Origin: Cerioporus squamosus | Taxonomy: Eukaryota > Basidiomycota > Agaricomycetes > Polyporales > Polyporaceae | Direction: 5' to 3' | NCBI GenBank assembly: GCA_022592435.1 | Contig: JABYQS010000738.1 | Coordinates: 1 to 14,386 of the forward strand | DNA: 14,386 bases | Shown here: in pieces, positions 1-8,196 of the stretch | Layout of the letters: each line of letters opens with the position of its first letter | Numbering within the stretch: the first letter of the stretch is position 1 | Translations under genes and position numbers: made by a program | Notes under the pieces: generated by a model | What the model was told of the DNA's origin: nothing | Databases searched by the model: none | What the model saw: the letters and a program-made list of their open reading frames with translations, nothing else

Positions 1-97
1 TGACTGGTCGTGTACTTAGCTCACCCGTCCTCGACTCCTTCGCCGCGTAAGTTCCAGTGCTCTCGCACCACTGCTCCGGTTTACTCACTGTCACTCG

Positions 98-394
98 ATG
101 TCTAGCGCGATGTTTAGACGATCGGCGCAGCCGACCTCGCCGTGTACAGCAGCTGTGGTGAGTCCAGTCGACGTGTCGTGCGTGTTCTCCAGAGCGAAGC
201 AGCAGCGTGCGAGAAAGCGGGACCAGGATGAAGAGAGCGAGTTCGCACCTATGCGTACCAGTACGTACTTCGGCGTGTCGTTACGCCCGACTGCGAGCCG
301 GCCCCACAAATGCGGCATGCCGACGACCGCACGCGTCGAGCTTGTTCCCGTCGTACGAGGAAGGCCTGTGGAGCTCCGGGGTGTCCTGCGGTAG
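98..394 (+). CDS. Candidate small ORF/exon, 98 codons, unknown function
   Basis: This is an ATG-started open frame of 98 codons. It is rich in Arg, Ser, Thr and Val, and has no recognised domain, signal peptide or membrane segment. Its C-terminal part (KCGMPTTARVELVP..RG.P.ELR.VL, then stop) is kept in the diverged copy at 8560-8787, where the DNA differs at many places. That gives mild support for translation. The N-terminal parts differ in frame between copies: copy 2 starts MSRRSAQPTSPRTA in another frame and has a GTACGTACC donor-like site at 8634. It may be an exon of a larger plus-strand gene or a chance frame. Confidence 0.25.
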   Translation: MSSAMFRRSAQPTSPCTAAVVSPVDVSCVFSRAKQQRARKRDQDEESEFAPMRTSTYFGVSLRPTASRPHKCGMPTTARVELVPVVRGRPVELRGVLR

Positions 395-413
395 TGCGCG
401 TGTGCGTGTGTGT
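394..413 (+). repeat. GT/GC-rich simple repeat, copy 1
   Basis: Alternating GTGCGCGTGTGCGTGTGTGT directly follows the stop codon of the 98-394 frame. Copy 2 has a longer, purer GT run at the same place. Confidence 0.7.
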
Positions 414-626
414 CCGTAGGTACCGGCTGCGATCAGATTCGAAGGGAAAGAGGGTGGCGGTCGTCCGTCCGAACGTTGATGAGAACGCGTCCTTGGTGGT
501 ATTTGAGAACCAGTCCCGTTCGGCGCGCGGCTGGTACCGTCCGATAGCAATTGCTCGGCGCAATCTTGGGTGCGTGTGAGCACGTGGTAGCATGACTGTA
601 CGTTGATATGTTTGCAAAATACTCAC

Positions 627-668
627 CTGGAACGGACGAACGTCTACATGGTGCCTTGTAGGCACCAT
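627..668 (-). other. ATG-to-donor unit A (14 codons, then GTGAGT)
   Basis: On the minus strand an ATG at 668 is followed by 14 open codons (M-V-P-T..H-V-D-V-R..Q) and CAG|GTGAGT. The neighbouring unit at 814-855 has the same layout, so this may be a tandemly duplicated exon end. The frame stays open upstream of the ATG to about 704, so the ATG need not be a start. No downstream exon could be assigned with confidence. Confidence 0.3.
648..668. repeat. Short perfect hairpin
   Basis: ATGGTGCC and GGCACCAT form an 8-bp perfect inverted repeat around a 5-nt TTGTA loop. It overlaps the start of unit A. Unit B and copy 2 do not keep the pairing, so it is probably incidental. Confidence 0.5.
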
Positions 669-813
669 TTTCGCTACTCTCAGGCTATCGCGTGGGTGCT
701 TCAAGGGTTACCGAGGGCGTAGCAATGGTCGTCCGGGCTGCGTGCCCTGGCGACGAGTTGTTGGGTATGGGCGCATATGGTGACCGAGATGGCTTTGTTC
801 GCGAAGTACTCAC

Positions 814-855
814 CTCGGGTAGACGAAAGTCTACGTGCTGCCCTGTAGGCGCCAT
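814..855 (-). other. ATG-to-donor unit B (14 codons, then GTGAGT)
   Basis: This is the duplicate of the 627-668 unit. An ATG at 855 is followed by 14 codons (M-A-P-T..H-V-D-F-R..E) and GAG|GTGAGT. The frame is open upstream to 972, with residues FVRPRQPLEYARDR ahead of it. In copy 2 the GTGAGT donor survives (intron start 9017) but the MxPTxxHVDxR stretch is lost. Function unknown. Confidence 0.3.
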
Positions 856-1167
856 CGCCGCTGGACTTAACCTATCTCGTGCGTATTCCAAGGGCTGCCG
901 AGGGCGTACGAAGGTCTTCCGGGCTGCGTGAGTGCCAATGCCCTGTCGAGGAGTGTGTCGGTATGGGCGCATATGGTAGTAACCGAGACGGCTTTGCTCG
1001 ATTGCTATGCAGCCAAAGTCCAGCAGAGCAGCCAGTATCGTCTATGCAGTACAGCGCAGACGAGGGTTCACAGGGGGCGGATTGACACTTGCCATGGAAA
1101 GAGCGCGAATGTGGGACACTCACCGAAAACGCACGCGAAGCTCCTTAGACCGGACGATGCGGAGAGG

Positions 1168-1425
1168 CGATGGGAGGCGGACGACGGAGAAGCGTGCTTG
1201 AAAGATGCGGAAGGGCGCGGCTTTGAGGCGTCGAACGCGTGCCAGAGGGAGCTGCGGGGTGTCGCGAGAAGGGAGGCAGGAGAGAGCGCGGTGGGACACG
1301 ACCGAGAGGCGCAAGCGAGAACGGAGGCAGCGGGGTTGGGAAGAGAGCGCGACGGCGGGAAACACGACCAAGCACAGAGGAGCGACAGACGAGGGCGGCG
1401 GGCGACAGCTTGAGAGTCTCTAGAT
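1168..1425 (+). other. Purine-rich tract, no recognised gene
   Basis: This stretch is dominated by A and G on the plus strand (GGGAGGC, AGAGAG and ACGGAG words). Its plus frames read as Arg/Glu/Gly-rich and its minus frames as Ser/Pro/Arg-rich. It marks where copies 1 and 2 become nearly identical. Frames on both strands are broken here by small indels relative to copy 2 (for example at about 1257, 1323, 1427 and 1460). A pyrimidine-rich minus strand would suit a fungal 5' untranslated or promoter region, but this is only compositional. Confidence 0.4.
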
Positions 1426-1779
1426 GAGGGGGAGTGGACGCAGCTGGGAGACGCGTCCAGTCGCGAACACGATCGCGCCGTGGAGCGATCCGTCGCCCGG
1501 TCCGTCGACGCGACGCGCTGGCGCTTGCGAACATGTCGCGCTTGCCCCGGAAAGGGTATGTTTGTCGACTCGTCCACTCCTGGGATCTGAGCCAAGATCC
1601 AACTCTGTCCTCGATCGCCTCTCGTCCGTCAATGAGAAGACGCGAGAGCCTGCGGGGCCAGCACGCGCCTTCTCCGTAGCCATCGCGACTCCCCGTCCCT
1701 TGTATTCCCTTTCTCGTCGCACCAAACCCCGTCCCGCACGCCAGTCCGCTGGGTCACCCAAGCAGCGACTATCGTGACG

Positions 1780-2331
1780 CTATCCTCGAAGATCTGCGTC
1801 CTTTGTGCTCAGAACCCCCGCTGCGTAATTTTCACGTACACTCCTCCGTCGACAACGCTCGGCCCACATGCGCGCGTACACTCGCCTCAGGCTAGTCCTT
1901 CTGATGTGCTCCTCTGCCCGCGACACGTTTGATGGTATCGGGGCAGCCTTGTCTTCGTTCTCACCAGCTGCAGGAGAGCGGGCCCTACGAGGTGAGTTGC
2001 GTCCCGGTGGCCCACATTTCTGACTAGGACCGCACCACATGAGCGGCCGTGAAACGCGATCGAACAGCAGCTCCAGAGGACGCTTGTTCCGGGAAGTGGG
2101 CCACGACTGCATGAGACGCAGTGTATCCACACACAGGACAGTCGCCTCCTTCAACGCACAGCGTGGGTACGCATCAGCTCCTTGTACTGGGATGACTTCA
2201 CCAGGATGGCAAGTTGCACACCTTCGCTTCCCAAGGGTCATCTTGTATTCGCTGATAGCTCTCCACTCGCAGCCCCGAGCCCGTTCCATGCGCTGCCACC
2301 CTGCAGCCGCTGCCAGCATCACAGCCGGCAC
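1780..2331 (-). pseudogene. Indel-disrupted copy of the CPVC-containing frame
   Basis: This minus frame of 183 codons shares its C-terminal ~120 codons (from SWPTSRNKRPLELLFDRVS onward) with the 10033-10494 frame of copy 2. Upstream of that, copy 1 differs by small deletions near 2116, 2141 and 2189. They shift the frame, so the CPVCGYTAYL stretch is lost and other residues (CATCHPGEV..) appear. The disruption may be mutation or consensus error. No function can be assigned. Confidence 0.3.
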
Positions 2332-2689
2332 TTGCTTCTTCTAGCTTGACTCCTCGAGACTCAGGCCGCCGCTGCGCCGAGACACATAGTACGGTAACGT
2401 ACCGCCCCTCCGACTCCCGAGGTCTGGAGTCAGGACGCACATCCGACGTCAGCGCTGCCTGAACATCATTCTGCAGAACGTCCTTCATTCTCGCCCTTGC
2501 ACAGGTTCAGGTTCGCACCAGTCTATGCCGCATCCGGCATGGTCGCCTCCGGCTCCGCCACAGTGTTGAAGTAACGCCCGAGCAGCAAATTCCCGGAGGT
2601 AAATCTGCAGCGGCGGGAAATTCATACCACGGGAGGCACGTACATATTGTCCTTCATTATCGGCCTAGGCAGAACGCTCTTCCGTCCCC

Positions 2690-3025
2690 GTGGCTCAGCC
2701 TGTCCTCGGTGCGGAGTATCCGCAGCTCCCGGCCTCGAGGTTACCGTTCGCGTTGGCCATCTACAGTGGGGTTAGGTCGTGTATCGATGGCTCGTTGCCA
2801 ATCTCTCCGCACACAGCACACAGTACGAGTACGCTCAGGCTCGACGTCCCGAGTTCCGGAGGAGCACCAAGAACGCGTGGCCGACCTGGATCACAGCGGG
2901 CCAGGTTCGCACTTCGCTTCGACTGGAGCGATCCGCTGGACTGTTCGGGCGCCCGAGCGGCTCCGCGGGTGAAACGAACTGTTGCGTGCTGGGGAGCAGG
3001 GACAGGGACGGAGGTGAGCTTCTAG
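2690..3025 (+). CDS. Candidate plus-strand exon, unknown function, copy 1
   Basis: This open frame of 111 codons is kept in both copies (10954-11289) and differs only at the second codon. It begins at GTG, not ATG, so it is more likely an internal exon. Possible acceptors are CCTAG and GGCTCAG just upstream. It ends at ACGGAG|GTGAGC (3014), a good donor, four codons before the in-frame stop. The translation is Ser/Pro/Ala/Arg-rich (AEYPQLPASRLPFALAIYSG near the start) and matches nothing I recognise. Overlapping minus frames (2835-3377) are longer but are broken between copies. Confidence 0.25.
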   Translation: MAQPVLGAEYPQLPASRLPFALAIYSGVRSCIDGSLPISPHTAHSTSTLRLDVPSSGGAPRTRGRPGSQRARFALRFDWSDPLDCSGARAAPRVKRTVACWGAGTGTEVSF

Positions 3026-3168
3026 CGTTCTGGCCGGTTTTCGCGTGCATGCTCGTGCAGGGCGGATGTCTCCAACGGAGCCTCACGACAGATAACCAGA
3101 GCTCCGTTCTTACGGTCGGGTCGCGACGTCTGCTGCGGGGCCGTTCGACAATCCGCGGTGAGCTCTGA

Positions 3169-3546
3169 TCATGTCTCCCTTCGTAAGCTCGGTGTGGTTG
3201 CATGACTTGACGCATCTGCGGCGGACCGACCGCTCTCAGTCTCCTCCATCCCATATGGGGACCATAACCATGAACTCTCACCGTAGTCACTACCGTACCC
3301 AAGCCTCGACGCCCACGCAGCTGCACCCCGGGCCACCGCGGGCCCCCTACGAGGTGCGTTTCCGCTGATCTGCTCAAGAATGATCATCCACCCGTCCGCT
3401 GACCGCCGCTCAAGTCTCGCAAACGAGCTCATCCCCTCGCGAATCACACACGGCCTGCACTTGGTCGACCTTGAGGGTTCGGCTCGCCGGGAGGTGCACA
3501 CACATGCGCCCACAACGGAGTCCGTGCTCGGCGCCGGCACTCGCAC
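3169..3546 (-). pseudogene. Frameshifted counterpart of the 11286-11810 frame
   Basis: In copy 1 the minus frame starting MRVPAPSTDSVVGACVCTSR runs with the copy 2 version to ILEQISG and then shifts, because copy 1 has an extra T at about 3361. More indels follow at about 3251, 3198, 3168, 3136 and 3123. The remainder is spread over other frames. It is either a decayed frame or a non-coding stretch. Confidence 0.2.
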
Positions 3547-3549
3547 TCG

Positions 3550-4050
3550 TTAGCCGCGTTGGACTGGCTGCATGCCGTCGGGGATCTGCAGCATCGTAGT
3601 GTCTCGCAGGTTCCTTCAGGCGGCGCAGTCGGACTCGCTTGCTGGGCGCCGTGCGTGTGTGATGAAATATATCTTGTATGACCTTGTCTGTGTACGCGAG
3701 ACTAACGTGCTAGGAACGTCCGCAGAGAGAGAGGAAGATAGGGTGTTCTGAGGCTGTATAGAGCACAGAGAGTCTCCTCCTTCATGGTGTGGCTTGCTCA
3801 CACCTGGGATCTCCGAAATCAAAGGCGTACCGGCTGCACAGGCTCATGTAGAGCAACCTGTAGATGGTGAAGGGAGTCCGTTTGACTGCAATATTGTATA
3901 GCAGTACATGCTACTAGTTCTCGTCCGATAGTTAGACACAGGCATCCAAGGGCAGCGCACAGGTACAGTACCTCCAGCCAGGAAATTGGTATTCTGGGTA
4001 AATCCATGCTTTGTGACAAGGTGTCGCTTCGCTTGAAGCAGATATTGCGA
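3550..4050. other. Stretch without a supported gene, copy 1
   Basis: Only short frames (66-105 codons, minus) are present, none with splice support or a recognised motif. It contains a relatively AT-rich patch (ATGAAATATATCTTGTATG at about 3661) and GAGAGAGAGG. It probably is the intergenic space between the convergent candidate frames. Copy 2 repeats it at 11815-12317. Confidence 0.4.
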
Positions 4051-4052
4051 GC

Positions 4053-4307
4053 GTGATTCGGATCGCAAGGTGCGGACGGACCTCATATTGCAGCTGTGGT
4101 TACGCGGATGCAGCCGATTGGACCCAGCACACCGGAGAACCCAGACTGACCATAGTCGCATGCTTTGTCAGTCAAGCGCGCCAGGACGTAGTTTCACGCC
4201 TCCTCGATAGACATCCCGAGCAGAGAAGGTATCATTGGACAGATATAGAAAGGTGTAATGTGATATACGCAGTACCTCGTGGCGTTACAGTACCAGGTAA
4301 GCAATAG
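4053..4307 (+). CDS. Candidate plus-strand exon (84 codons), copy 1
   Basis: This open frame is identical in both copies. Its translation reads like a folded protein: PRLTIVACFVSQARQDVVSR, then LLDRHPEQRRYHW. It begins at GTG. The last codons contain CCAG|GTAAGC (donor at 4297), so it would be an exon, not a whole gene. It lies just downstream of, and convergent with, the minus-strand gene ending at 4317, and splicing onward would enter that gene's antisense. It may therefore be a chance frame. No family is recognised. Confidence 0.25.
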   Translation: MIRIARCGRTSYCSCGYADAADWTQHTGEPRLTIVACFVSQARQDVVSRLLDRHPEQRRYHWTDIERCNVIYAVPRGVTVPGKQ

Positions 4308-4316
4308 GAAAGTAAC

Positions 4317-5071
4317 CTAATCTTCGAAGTCCTCGATGTCGTCGTCGTCCTCCCTGCTCTCCTCGCGCACCTCATCCTCCGGCCACACATCTGCATCCTC
4401 GATAGGATCCTCCTCCTCACTGCTCACCTCGTCCTCTTCACCGTCGACCTCGTCAAAGATGAGCTTCGGAGTGATTGCGCCCACCATCCGGCCCTTCTTC
4501 AGCGGCAGACCAAGCGGATTAGTCTTCGGACGGAAGCGAGCGAGCTTGAGGTCGTTCCGGGGGTACGGACCCCAGCATCGCGGTGCAGGGAGCTCGACAG
4601 GCTGGCCTGGGAGAACATCGACAGGCTTGCGCCGAGCTAGGTCGATGTGCGCTGCGTCCGCGTCCTCGAATCGCAGCTCGCCGCGGTTCCAGAGCTCGGT
4701 CAGGAATTCCATCACCGGCTCGCCGCCCGGGATCGCGCTCAAGTCTCCGAAGGGAATGTCTGCCCACACCGGCCATCCGACAAGGCGGAGATGACCGCGG
4801 ACGACAACTGCACGCGAGTATCCGATGACAGACCAGCCCATGCGAGCCTTGATCTTCCCGGTCCGCTCCGCTGAGTATCAAGATGTGAGCCACCACGGAG
4901 GGGAAATCAAGATGCAGACGAGTACGCACCTAGCTTCTGCCTGATCATCGCTCGAAGCTTCCCTCGCAGCTCGGCCAGACGGCTTGAATAGGCTCGGGCA
5001 GCGGGAGCACCATCCTTCGACCCCGCAACCGTCTCTTCCTCCCGGTTATCTGCTGGACGGACGGGAGGCAT
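4317..5071 (-). CDS. 3' end of a spliced gene: RLVGWP-motif protein with acidic tail, copy 1
   Basis: There are two exons. Exon 4930-5071 starts ATG-CCT-CCC (MPPVRPADNREEE) and ends CTAG|GTGCGT. A 59-nt intron (4871-4929) ends ACTCAG. The terminal exon 4317-4870 continues in phase to TAG, giving 231 residues. The join reads LRAMIRQKL-AERTGKIKAR, then MGWSVIGYSRAVVVRGHLR, then a conserved-looking RLVGWP..ADIPFGDLSAIPGG, LWNRGELRF, and a tail with about 28 Asp/Glu in the last 46 residues. Alternatively exon 4930-5052 is internal, reached by an acceptor CCAG at 5053 from a GTAGGT donor at 5153. From memory this resembles an abundant Agaricomycete family of unknown function with a (R/K)L(V/L/I)GWP..(V/I)PF signature. 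The acidic tail suggests a nuclear or chaperone-like partner-binding role, which is inference only. Confidence 0.7.
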
Positions 5072-5264
5072 CGTGTCGGATGAGCGGGTGCACAGAACGA
5101 CGGGCGGGATGGAGTGTAATGTCAAGAGCAAGCAGAGGAAGGGAGAGACCTACGTGAGGAGGCGGACTTGCCTTCAAGCCGCCATGTCGTGCAACTCTAC
5201 GCGGTCACTCAGACGGTGTGGCAAGCGAGTGGTTGCCGCGCTCAGGCTCGGCTACACCCAGTAC

Positions 5265-7085
5265 CGTTAGCGGCAGCATCTTCTGGCTGTCGTAGCGTGC
5301 TGCGTTCTGACCCTGACTACACCCGATGCGGTTAGCTGTCGTCTGTGGGTCATACCGTGGCGGAGAGCTTCCTCTAGGTTTGTGCTGTCTGGCAGAGGAG
5401 AGACGGACAATTCAGTATCAGTGTGCGGTTACGGACGGCAAGCAACGAGGAGCGAAACAAGTACGCACCAAGCGAGGCGAACTCGATCATCAGAAGGCCA
5501 CCAACAGAAGTGTTGCTATGTACCTTGTGACGCAGTGCGGATGCGGTTGAGCGAGCGACTCGGTTGCTTATCGAGCCGCAACGGAGCATGAATCAGCATC
5601 CGCGAACAGTGTCTTGAAACAGGTACGTACATCTCCGGACAAGTACTCAGCCAGCTGGGGACAAACCCCGATGGCTTGCGGACGTGTGTAAGTATGGCTA
5701 GGCGGTTGCGCCCGGCGTGGTAAAGCAGCAATGCTCGTTCATGAACTCGGGTGTGGCTACTAGCGGTCCCGGACTCGGCGGCCGCTCATCCGTGTTGTTC
5801 TAGCAGTAGCCTGTAGAAGCGACCGCGATCGTCGTAACACGCCTCCAGTCTGCCGACCACCCTCAGCACAGTCTGTGCTAGCAGCCGAGCGAAGAAATCG
5901 GACAGATTGCGTTACGAACGGCCCCGGGACAAAGATGCGGCGCAGTCCTCAAGCACTTGTCTGTCCTGCGCTCTCGGTTCTTCTCCCGTTCGATGTGGCT
6001 TCACTGCATCGAGCATGGTTCAGTACACATCCAAGGACGGCCTACAAGGTTGAGACAGGAACATACCGCAGCCGTGGACACTCGGCATACGAGCCGGTTT
6101 CCGACGACGCTAGAAGCGTTGTGCGAAAGATTAGCACGCCGAGGGGTTGCCGTGTAGTAGCCAATATCAAACTTACAAATTGCTAGCAACCGCCGACTCG
6201 CAATATCCAAGCAGCCGCAATGCTCGCAAAGAGCACTAGCTGCCCAACGCCCGACGTCCGTGGACCAGCTCTCTCTGTGTCACAGAGTGGGCTGAGAATT
6301 TGAACTGTGAGTGCACTGAACACATAATGCATGAGAGGCTTACCGGGATTGAGTTCGCAGATGACGTGAGTTTGCCGCGACCGAGAGGCTGCACCAGAAC
6401 GGCCTTGGCAGGCCGAGTCCGCGCATGCGTGACGGATCTTCTCGCTGTGAACCTAGCCCTCCGTCGTCCGGTCTGCCACTGCAGTCCGCAGGCGTCCCCA
6501 GATCTGAGATAGAGAGGTCAGTAACCGACAAGTATCAGAACAGTTCCTTTGGGACCAATTTGCGACCTACCGTGACGACCCGACGAAGCGGTAGACACAA
6601 CACAACAGTCTCGAGCGGGCCATCCCAAGTCGCACTCGGGAACATTTGCAGAGGCGACGCACGGTTCGTCGGACTCCACCTGGCAGCCAATCGTACTTGT
6701 CCGCAAGTGTAACCCGACACGATATCTCCATTCATGCCAGACACAGGCTTGCGCAACTCACAGAGTCTTGAAGGTGCGAGGCTCGTCGACGACGCAGAGG
6801 CGAAGGCACTGCAACGCAGGACGAGAGTGTGTGCGCTCGGTAAGTCTTCGTTGTGCAACCCGAGACACGCGCGAACATCGGCCGATCTTCAATGAGGTGG
6901 TCAATATCCAGCAAGCATCAAAAAGACATCGCGACGTACCCGTGGCGTCAAGGTGAACGTTCGGGCGGCGGACTGGTACTGAGTGCTGAGCAGCGGCTCC
7001 CCTCGTACTCATCGACCAGTGCTAAGACGCGAGGCGGTTAGTACACACAATCAGATCCGCGCGAGAGGATTGAGCTCACTGACAT
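5265..7085 (-). CDS. Multi-exon coding region, unknown function, interrupted by one TGA, copy 1
   Basis: Eleven short exons (6940-7021, 6762-6886, 6571-6679, 6344-6503, 6177-6274, 6067-6109, 5957-6003, 5631-5877, 5469-5566, 5356-5388, 5265-5306) join with matching phases. The ten introns are 49-82 nt. Most donors are strong (GTACGT, GTGAGT, GTAGGT, GTAAGC, GTAAGT, GTATGT), and branch/acceptor pairs such as TTACTGACCTCTCTATCTCAG are textbook. An ATG at 7085 (ATG-TCA|GTGAGC, intron with TACTAAC) could be the start. The ~361 codons hold a single in-frame TGA (5786-5788). Readable segments include ESWSTDVGRWAASALCEHC, QTVLRVVGRLEACYDDRGRF, ALLLYHAGRNRLAILTHVRK and SNTSVGGLLMIEFASLD. No domain is recognised. 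It may be the 5' part of the 4317-5071 gene; the link between 5265 and 5154 is unresolved. Confidence 0.5.
5786..5788 (-). other. In-frame TGA inside a continuous frame
   Basis: In exon 5631-5877 the frame reads LLLEQHG, TGA, AAAESGTASSHTRV and continues without another stop. It sits in GGATGAGCG, so a single C-to-T change of CGA (Arg) at a CpG would produce it. The same TGA is at 14053-14055 in copy 2, so it predates or was spread by the duplication. It may instead be the true end of one gene, with a second gene downstream. Confidence 0.6.
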
Positions 7086-7363
7086 GGTTCTCTGAATAGC
7101 AGAACACGGTACACCTCGATGTCCGCGTCAAGCTCCGCATCGCGCATAGCTCGATCTGAGATGGAACAGTCAGTGCTCGACGACGATCAGAAGAACTCGA
7201 GGCAGGGTTGCGGCGTACCGAATCCATGGTGATTTGAGAGCAAACGAGCGGCGGCGAGACGTCCTTCCCGTGTTCTTGGCTCGAAGATCGCGCCATGATC
7301 TCGGTGGTGAGCTAAAACGTGAAACGCGAACACAAGTACGTCGCACGCAATCAGAACTCCGGA

Positions 7364-7385
7364 TGCGGACGCGGATGCGGACTCT
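7364..7385 (+). repeat. Short direct repeat GATGCGGAC x2
   Basis: GATGCGGAC occurs twice 12 bp apart with GCG between. In the minus strand it reads as alternating GTCCGCATCCGC, giving Arg/Val/Ile or Ser/Ala repeats depending on frame. It lies in the unresolved part of the minus gene. Confidence 0.6.
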
Positions 7386-7520
7386 GACGACCGGCAATCC
7401 GGTTATCGTGGCGCAGTGGAGACGCGAGACTCACCTGAGACTCAGCAAGACACCACGCGAATGGTTAACTTGGTACGCCACTATGCGCGGACTGTTGATG
7501 GCCACGTCGGCGTTCCGGCT

Positions 7521-8145
7521 TCTTGAACACGTCGACTATCGGTCCACTGCGTCGAAGCCGCTCCCGGGCCTGCGATTGGACTGTTGAAGGTCACCGACCC
7601 GCGTTCTGTACGGTACAGACCCTCCTGGGAGCGTCGAAGACCTTCAGGCTTCCGAGACAAGAGACGGATACCGACGGTTAGATTGCGATCAGGCATGGCA
7701 ACAAGCGGTGAAACAGGTACGTACCGTGCCATAGTACACTCGACCATGCGAAGGCGGCTGACGCGACAGAAGCGTCGCTACTGGGCGACGTAGCGCGGAC
7801 CCGGCAGAGCGAACGAGGTTAAGTGAACCTGTATCAAGCTGCAACGACGCACGTACGCATCAACGCATCAGCACGCGTCCGTGTATTAGGGTCGAGCAAG
7901 ACAGTGAAACAGGCACGCACGTACCGGGCTCCTGCTTGTCGCGTTCTGATACCTCGAGAAACGAGACGTTCAAGTCCCCGTTGCGGTTTTGATTCGGCAA
8001 GCTCGCCCGTTGCAACGTGGAAAGCTGCGGGTCTGGGAATGGTTAAGCAGACACGCTTAGTACCCGATTCACCCGATTTCAAACATACCTGCAACAGCGA
8101 CGGTAGGCCATCCCAGGCCCAGTAGAACGCAACGGTCGCGCTCAT
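7521..8145 (-). CDS. Candidate 5' exons of the minus-strand gene
   Basis: From ATG at 8145 (MSATVAFYWAWDGLPSLLQ) exon 8089-8145 ends CAG|GTATGT. The next exons, 7925-8024 (acceptor CCGCAG, donor GTACGT), 7725-7828 (acceptor ATACAG, donor GTACGT) and 7648 down to about 7521 (acceptor CGGAAG), join in phases 0, 1 and 0 without stops. They cover about 130 codons. Introns are 64, 96 and 76 nt. How this connects to the exon chain starting at 7085 or 7021 is unclear; several frames between 7080 and 7480 are open. No domain is recognised. A weak TATA-like TAGATAAA lies on the minus strand at 8237-8244. The start is only 51 bp from a competing plus-strand ATG at 8197. Confidence 0.35.
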
Positions 8146-8196
8146 GGGTCGGTCGGACCTCCGTATACCGGTCGGACGTGTCAGGACATTTGCGTC

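Larger units (their letters stand above)
612..1000 (+). repeat. Imperfect direct repeat, two units of ~187-196 bp
   Basis: Two adjacent units share ordered landmarks: ACTCACCT at 621 and 808, CGGGCTGCGTG at 734 and 920, and GTATGGGCGCATATGGT at 765 and 961. The spacing grows from 186 to 196 bp, so the second unit has small insertions. The corresponding part of copy 2 (about 9005-9160) has only one, more altered unit. Confidence 0.85.
1..1165. repeat. Diverged head segment of copy 1
   Basis: This segment pairs with 8398-9417 but has many substitutions and indels, in contrast to the near identity that begins at 1168/9419 (GGGAGGCGGACGACGG). It contains a ~187-196 bp direct duplication absent from copy 2, and the two copies also differ in several shorter insertions. 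No recognised gene was found. Short frames exist on both strands, and 98-394 (+) and the 42-nt units at 627-668 and 814-855 (-) are listed separately. Confidence 0.85.

Noticed and set aside
1868..1993. Plus-strand exon starting MRAYTRLRLVLLMCSSARD and ending at CTACGAG|GTGAGT
   Set aside because: It reads like a signal-peptide exon with a good donor, but no acceptor gives a consistent continuation, and it overlaps the minus-strand CPVC frame. I kept only the minus frame as a low-confidence feature.
4336..4794. 152-codon plus-strand ORF rich in serine, and its twin at 12603-13061
   Set aside because: It is the antisense of the acidic-tail exon. The Ser runs come from GAN codons read in reverse, and the minus strand has the splice support.
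4519..4929. 136-codon minus ORF overlapping the RLVGWP exon in another frame
   Set aside because: It runs through the intron 4871-4929 and a shifted frame of the terminal exon, and its Arg/Ser/Pro composition is typical of a shadow frame.
5617..5630. GTACGTAC as a plus-strand splice donor (ACAG|GTACGT)
   Set aside because: The motif is palindromic, so it looks like a donor on both strands. Phase-consistent exons were found only on the minus strand.
5866..5880. Hairpin AGCACA-GTC-TGTGCT
   Set aside because: The 6-bp stem lies across a proposed acceptor and exon start; it is too short to claim a function.
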